Assembly: GCF_003063315.1 (NCBI RefSeq)
Contig: NZ_NERV01000003.1
Coordinates: 372,001 to 436,000 of the forward strand
Length of the DNA: 64,000 nucleotides
Direction of reading: 5' to 3'
Source: Limnohabitans sp. T6-5
GTDB taxonomy: Bacteria > Pseudomonadota > Gammaproteobacteria > Burkholderiales > Burkholderiaceae_C
The first letter of the stretch is position 1, and each line of letters starts with the position of its first letter. Below are positions 60,265-64,000 of the stretch, one piece after another. The notes below the pieces were generated by a model that ran no database searches, had not been told where the DNA came from, and was given only the letters and a program-made list of their open reading frames with translations. A program made the position numbers and the translations under genes.

Positions 60265-62376
60265 TCAGGATTCGTTGGGCACTGCCGCTGAGGCCATCAA
60301 TTCTTTGCGGCGCTCGTGCAGGCTGCGCCAGCGTTGTTGGGCATCGGGGTCTTGGCCTGTGGCCGCTTGGGCCAAGGCTTCGGTCTCGAGCTGTTTGAGC
60401 CGGTCGATCAGCATCATGTTGAGCAGGCGGCGCAGCTCTTGCCGGGCTTCTTGCGGGTCGGGTGGCGTGGCTTCTTCGTTGCCGGGGGTGACCCCCAGAT
60501 TGTCCTGGGCCATCCAGCGTTTGGCATCGTCGGCAAAAGGCTGGCTTTGCATTTCAGCTTGCAGCGCTGACCAGCCTAATGCGCCTTGCTCGTGAAACTG
60601 TGATTCGAGCCAGGCAAACAGGCTGCCGTGAGGTGCTGGCAGGGCGCACAGCATGGCGTGGTCTTCACCCGCCAGTGTTTCCCACAGGGCCATATTGCTC
60701 AGCAGCAAACGGGCCGCGTGGTCAGCCCGGCTGGCCGGTGGGGTGCGCGGGCCGGTGTAGACGGGCGGCTGATCGCGCTTGAAGCGGCTGTTGCCTTTGA
60801 AGCCCGGTGTCCAGTTGGGGTTTTTGCGGGGCCAAGTGTTGCCGCCGCCTGCCCCGGGGTTGCCATAGCCATGGCTTTGTCCATAGCCACCGCCGTAACT
60901 GGTGCCAGGCGCCGGGTGATGGTCTGCCGCCCCCGGCCACGAAGCGGATTCACCGTAGTGCGGTTCGTAGTGGGGGTACTCGTCCGTGCTGGCCGCCTGG
61001 CTGAAGGCGGCGTTGGCCACTTGGGCAGAAGGCACTGCGGCACTGCGTGCACCGGGCGCAAAGCGCTGGTCACTGGCCGCTTGTTGGCCCCAGAGTTTTT
61101 CCAGGCCTGCAGTTTCCAGCTGGATGAGTTGCGCCAGTTCAGACAGCAGTTGCTGCTTGAGTGCGCCGTCGGGCAGCAGTTGCCACAGCGGACGGGCCTG
61201 GCTGGACAAGCGGGCGCGGCCTTCGGCGCTTTGCAAGTCGCAGTCGGCGCCAGCCGCTTCGATCAAAAAGCGCGACAGCGGCATGGCTTGTTTGATCTGC
61301 TCGGCAAAGGCCTCCTGGCCAAACTCGCGCACATAGCTGTCGGGGTCGTGCTCGGCGGGCAAAAACAAAAACTTGATGCTGCGCACATCGGTGGCGTAGG
61401 GCAGGGCACCGTCGAGTGCCTTGCGGGCGGCGCGGCGGCCTGCGCCGTCGCCGTCAAAGCTGAACACCACCGCGTCGGTGAACCGAAACAGTTTTTGCAC
61501 ATGGTCGGGTGTGCAGGCCGTGCCCAGCGTGGCCACGGCGTTGGCAAAGCCCAGCTGGGCCAGCGCCACCACGTCCATGTAGCCTTCAGTGACCAGCACA
61601 TAGCCTGCGCTGTGCAGGGCTTCGCGGGCCTCGTACAGGCCATACAACTCGCGGCCTTTGTGAAAGACCGGCGTTTCGGGGGAGTTGAGGTATTTGGGTG
61701 TGCCGCTGCCGATCACCCGCCCGCCAAAGCCGATGCACTCGCCCTTGATGTTGCGGATCGGGAACATGATGCGGTCGCGAAAACGGTCGTAGCGTTTGTC
61801 GTCTTCCTCGTTGACGATGACCAGACCCGACTCGGCCAACAGCGGATCGTCGTATTTGGGGAAGATGCTGGCCAGGCTGCGCCAGCCTTCGGGGGCGTAG
61901 CCCAGTCCAAAGCGCTTGGCAATTTGCCCGGACAAGCCTCGGCCTTTGAGGTATTCCACCGCGCGGGGGGTGATCTTGAGTTGTTCGCGGTAGGCTTGCC
62001 CGGCTTTTTCCAGCACATCACTCAGGCTGTCTTGCTTGGCTTTTTGGGCAGCGGCGCGGGCACGGTCTTCGGGCGATTGCTGTTCTTCGGGCACTTGCAT
62101 GCCGGTTTGCTGCGCCAGGTCTTTCACGGCTTCGATGAAGGTCATGCCCGCGTGCTCCATCAGAAAGCCGATGGCATTGCCGTTTTTGCCGCAGCCAAAG
62201 CAGTGGAAAAACTGTTTGGTGGGGCTGACGCTGAAGCTGGGGGACTTTTCGCCATGGAATGGGCACAGGCCCATGAAGTTGGCACCGCCTTTCTTGAGCT
62301 GCACGTACTTGCCCACGATGTCGACCACGTCGACGCGGGACAGCAACTCTTGAATGAAAGACTGGGGGATGGCCAT
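60265..62376 (-). CDS. dnaG: DNA primase DnaG
   Basis: DnaG makes RNA primers at the replication fork. The 703-residue protein has the N-terminal CHC2 zinc domain (CPFHGEKSPSFSVSPTKQFFHCFGCGKNGNAI, about 38-70). The RNA-polymerase core has GFGGRVIG, the TOPRIM domain VTEGYMDVVAL (about 258-270) and VVFSFDGDGAGRRAA. A Gly/Pro/Tyr-rich linker (about 430-530) precedes the DnaB-binding helical C-domain. The linker is longer than in E. coli (581 aa in all). Start ATG at 62376. Confidence 0.97.
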   Translation of the reverse strand: MAIPQSFIQELLSRVDVVDIVGKYVQLKKGGANFMGLCPFHGEKSPSFSVSPTKQFFHCFGCGKNGNAIGFLMEHAGMTFIEAVKDLAQQTGMQVPEEQQSPEDRARAAAQKAKQDSLSDVLEKAGQAYREQLKITPRAVEYLKGRGLSGQIAKRFGLGYAPEGWRSLASIFPKYDDPLLAESGLVIVNEEDDKRYDRFRDRIMFPIRNIKGECIGFGGRVIGSGTPKYLNSPETPVFHKGRELYGLYEAREALHSAGYVLVTEGYMDVVALAQLGFANAVATLGTACTPDHVQKLFRFTDAVVFSFDGDGAGRRAARKALDGALPYATDVRSIKFLFLPAEHDPDSYVREFGQEAFAEQIKQAMPLSRFLIEAAGADCDLQSAEGRARLSSQARPLWQLLPDGALKQQLLSELAQLIQLETAGLEKLWGQQAASDQRFAPGARSAAVPSAQVANAAFSQAASTDEYPHYEPHYGESASWPGAADHHPAPGTSYGGGYGQSHGYGNPGAGGGNTWPRKNPNWTPGFKGNSRFKRDQPPVYTGPRTPPASRADHAARLLLSNMALWETLAGEDHAMLCALPAPHGSLFAWLESQFHEQGALGWSALQAEMQSQPFADDAKRWMAQDNLGVTPGNEEATPPDPQEARQELRRLLNMMLIDRLKQLETEALAQAATGQDPDAQQRWRSLHERRKELMASAAVPNES

Positions 62377-62504
62377 AAGAGGGCTATTTTCGCCGATCAG
62401 GGCGGTTCATTCCGTGCGGTTTTCGGGGCAAACCAGCATGGATTTCAGCGCTGGGTCAGGCAAACTGTTCAACATCTGACCGTCAGCCGAAACAGGACCT
62501 CTCC

Positions 62505-64000
62505 ATGACCGATACCAAAGTCAGCATCTTCGACCAGGATTTGCCCCAGACCCCCGCCAACCATGCACCGATGTCGCCCTTGAGCTTCATCGAGCGCACG
62601 GCAGAGGTGTACCCCAGCCGCTTGGCCATCGTGCACGGCGATTTGCGCCAGGACTGGGCCAGCACCTACCGCCGCAGCCGCCAACTGGCCAGCGCGTTGG
62701 CGCAGGCGGGCATTGGCAAGAACGACACGGTGGCCGTGATTTTGCCCAACACACCGCCCATGGTGGAGGCGCACTTTGGCATTCCGATGGCGGGCGCTGT
62801 GCTCAATGCCCTGAACACCCGACTGGACCCTGAAACCATCGCCTTCATGCTCGACCATGGCGAGGCCAAGGCGGTGATCGTGGACCCGGAGTTTTCGGGC
62901 ACCATGAAAAAGGCGCTGGCGCTGCGACAGTCCAAGACACCGCTCTTGGTGATCGATGTGGAGGACGCGCTGTACACAGGCCCAAGCGAAAAGCTGGGGT
63001 CGGTGACCTATGAGGGGTTTGTGGCCCGTGGCGACGCCGACTTTGCCTGGAGCTTGCCTGCCGATGAGTGGGACGCGATTGCGCTGAACTACACCAGCGG
63101 CACCACCGGGAACCCCAAGGGCGTGGTCTACCACCACCGGGGCGCAGCCACCAATGCGATCTCCAACATTCTGGAGTGGGACATGCCCAAGCATGCGGCC
63201 TACCTGTGGACGCTGCCCATGTTCCATTGCAATGGCTGGTGCTTTCCCTGGACGCTGGCGGCCCGTGCGGCGGTCAACGTCTGTTTGCGCCGCGTGGATG
63301 CGCAAGCGATTTTCGATGCCATCCGCGACCATGGCGTCACGCATTACTGTGGCGCACCCATCGTGCACGGTTTGCTGGTCAATTCACCGGTCGAGATGAA
63401 GGTGGGCGTGCCCGCAGGCGTCAAGGCCATGGTGGCGGGTGCAGCGCCCCCGGCTTCGATGATCGAGGGCATGGAGGCCATGGGCTTTGATTTGACCCAT
63501 GTGTATGGCCTGACCGAGGTCTATGGCCCCGCCACCGTGTGCCCCAAGCACCCCGAGTGGGATGCGCTGGACATTGGCGAGCGGGCCCGTCTGAATGCCC
63601 GTCAGGGTGTGCGTTACCACCTGGAGCGTGATGTGCGTGTGCTGGACCCCGAGACCATGCAGCCCGTGCCGCAAGACGGCGAGACCATGGGCGAGATCAT
63701 GTTCAAGGGCAATATCGCCATGAAGGGTTACCTGAAGAACCCCAAGGCCACGCAAGAAGCCTTTGCGGGTGGCTGGTTCCACAGCGGTGACTTGGCAGTG
63801 CAATACCCCGACGGCTACATCAAGATCAAGGACCGCAGCAAGGACATCATCATCTCGGGAGGTGAGAACATTTCCTCGATTGAGGTGGAAGACGTGCTGT
63901 ACCGCCACCCCGCCGTGCTGGCCGCTGCCGTGGTGGCCAAGCCCGATGCACGTTGGGGCGAAACGCCTTGCGCCTTTGTGGAGCTCAAAGCGGGTGCACA
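62505..64000 (+). CDS. acyl-CoA synthetase (AMP-forming), cut by window end
   Basis: This ANL-superfamily enzyme activates a carboxylic acid with ATP and CoA through an acyl-adenylate. 498 codons are present and the frame is open at the edge. Motifs are the P-loop YTSGTTGNPKGVVYHHRGA (A3, about 195-213), VYGLTEVYGPATV (A5), GWFHSGDLAV (A7) and KDRSKDIIISGGENISSIEVED (A8). The QxxWxS-like core (FHCNGWCFPW) and overall size fit medium/long-chain fatty acyl-CoA ligases of the AlkK type, but the substrate is not certain. Start ATG at 62505, with ACAGGA about 7 bases upstream. Confidence 0.9.
   Translation, partial: MTDTKVSIFDQDLPQTPANHAPMSPLSFIERTAEVYPSRLAIVHGDLRQDWASTYRRSRQLASALAQAGIGKNDTVAVILPNTPPMVEAHFGIPMAGAVLNALNTRLDPETIAFMLDHGEAKAVIVDPEFSGTMKKALALRQSKTPLLVIDVEDALYTGPSEKLGSVTYEGFVARGDADFAWSLPADEWDAIALNYTSGTTGNPKGVVYHHRGAATNAISNILEWDMPKHAAYLWTLPMFHCNGWCFPWTLAARAAVNVCLRRVDAQAIFDAIRDHGVTHYCGAPIVHGLLVNSPVEMKVGVPAGVKAMVAGAAPPASMIEGMEAMGFDLTHVYGLTEVYGPATVCPKHPEWDALDIGERARLNARQGVRYHLERDVRVLDPETMQPVPQDGETMGEIMFKGNIAMKGYLKNPKATQEAFAGGWFHSGDLAVQYPDGYIKIKDRSKDIIISGGENISSIEVEDVLYRHPAVLAAAVVAKPDARWGETPCAFVELKAGA

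Noticed and set aside
60628..62508. 626-codon open frame opposite dnaG
   Set aside because: Same reason: mirror of dnaG codon bias, no ribosome site or domain.

Overview
The window looks like chromosome of a GC-rich betaproteobacterium, most likely Burkholderiales/Comamonadaceae (Limnohabitans- or Rhodoferax-like). This is inferred from gene content (glnA-ntrB-ntrC cluster, DUF2239, CsgG/DUF4810/GNA1162 trio, DUF6622, UppP, MutS, DnaG) and codon style, not from a search. No rRNA or tRNA gene was recognised.

Layout. 1-7122: 5' end of a sirtuin gene, an EI24 membrane protein, a molybdopterin-binding-domain protein, then the nitrogen-assimilation cluster glnA-(DUF4124)-ntrB-ntrC with a sigma-54 promoter and NtrC-type sites ahead of glnA. 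7461-15840: housekeeping and envelope genes (ferredoxin, L,D-transpeptidase plus TPR partner, two pseudouridine synthases, nitroreductase, SRAP, SRPBCC, PNPOx-like). 15856-22717: a dense toxin-antitoxin island with HEPN/MNT, TumE/TumA, ParE-type, Phd and XRE genes, several broken. It is interleaved with whole and partial copies of one DUF924 gene. 22833-36088: a defence island. It holds a six-gene type I restriction operon (hsdM, DUF1016 nuclease, hsdS, BRO/DinD-like, rhuM, hsdR) in which every junction overlaps by 4 nt. Convergent to it is an AT-rich three-gene operon (DGQHR protein, unknown 458-aa protein, D12-class adenine methyltransferase), the best candidate here for an undescribed modification or defence system. 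36151-54049: glnS, DUF2239/MFS pair, CsgG-type lipoprotein operon, LytS/LytTR two-component pair, hydrolases, uppP, an Anbu-like protease, mutS, and a TPM/LemA pair. 54218-57256: a stress cluster (BON protein, phosphoribosyltransferase, Hsp20, CBS protein). 57386-64000: suhB, trmJ, cysE, dnaG and the start of an acyl-CoA synthetase.

Intergenic gaps carry a family of short hairpin repeats. Each has a GTAG foot, a GTCGG/CCGAC outer stem with a one-base bulge, and an inner stem whose bases co-vary between copies. This is the architecture of REP elements mobilised by RAYT (TnpA-REP) proteins. They occur mostly as inverted pairs and form a tandem array at 11677-12207. A second REP-like pair with a different sequence lies at 13536-13611.

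How genes work together: GlnA is made from a sigma-54 promoter that NtrB/NtrC in the same cluster would control. The type I restriction operon and the DGQHR/methyltransferase operon sit beside the toxin-antitoxin modules as a typical accessory island between phd-parE and glnS.
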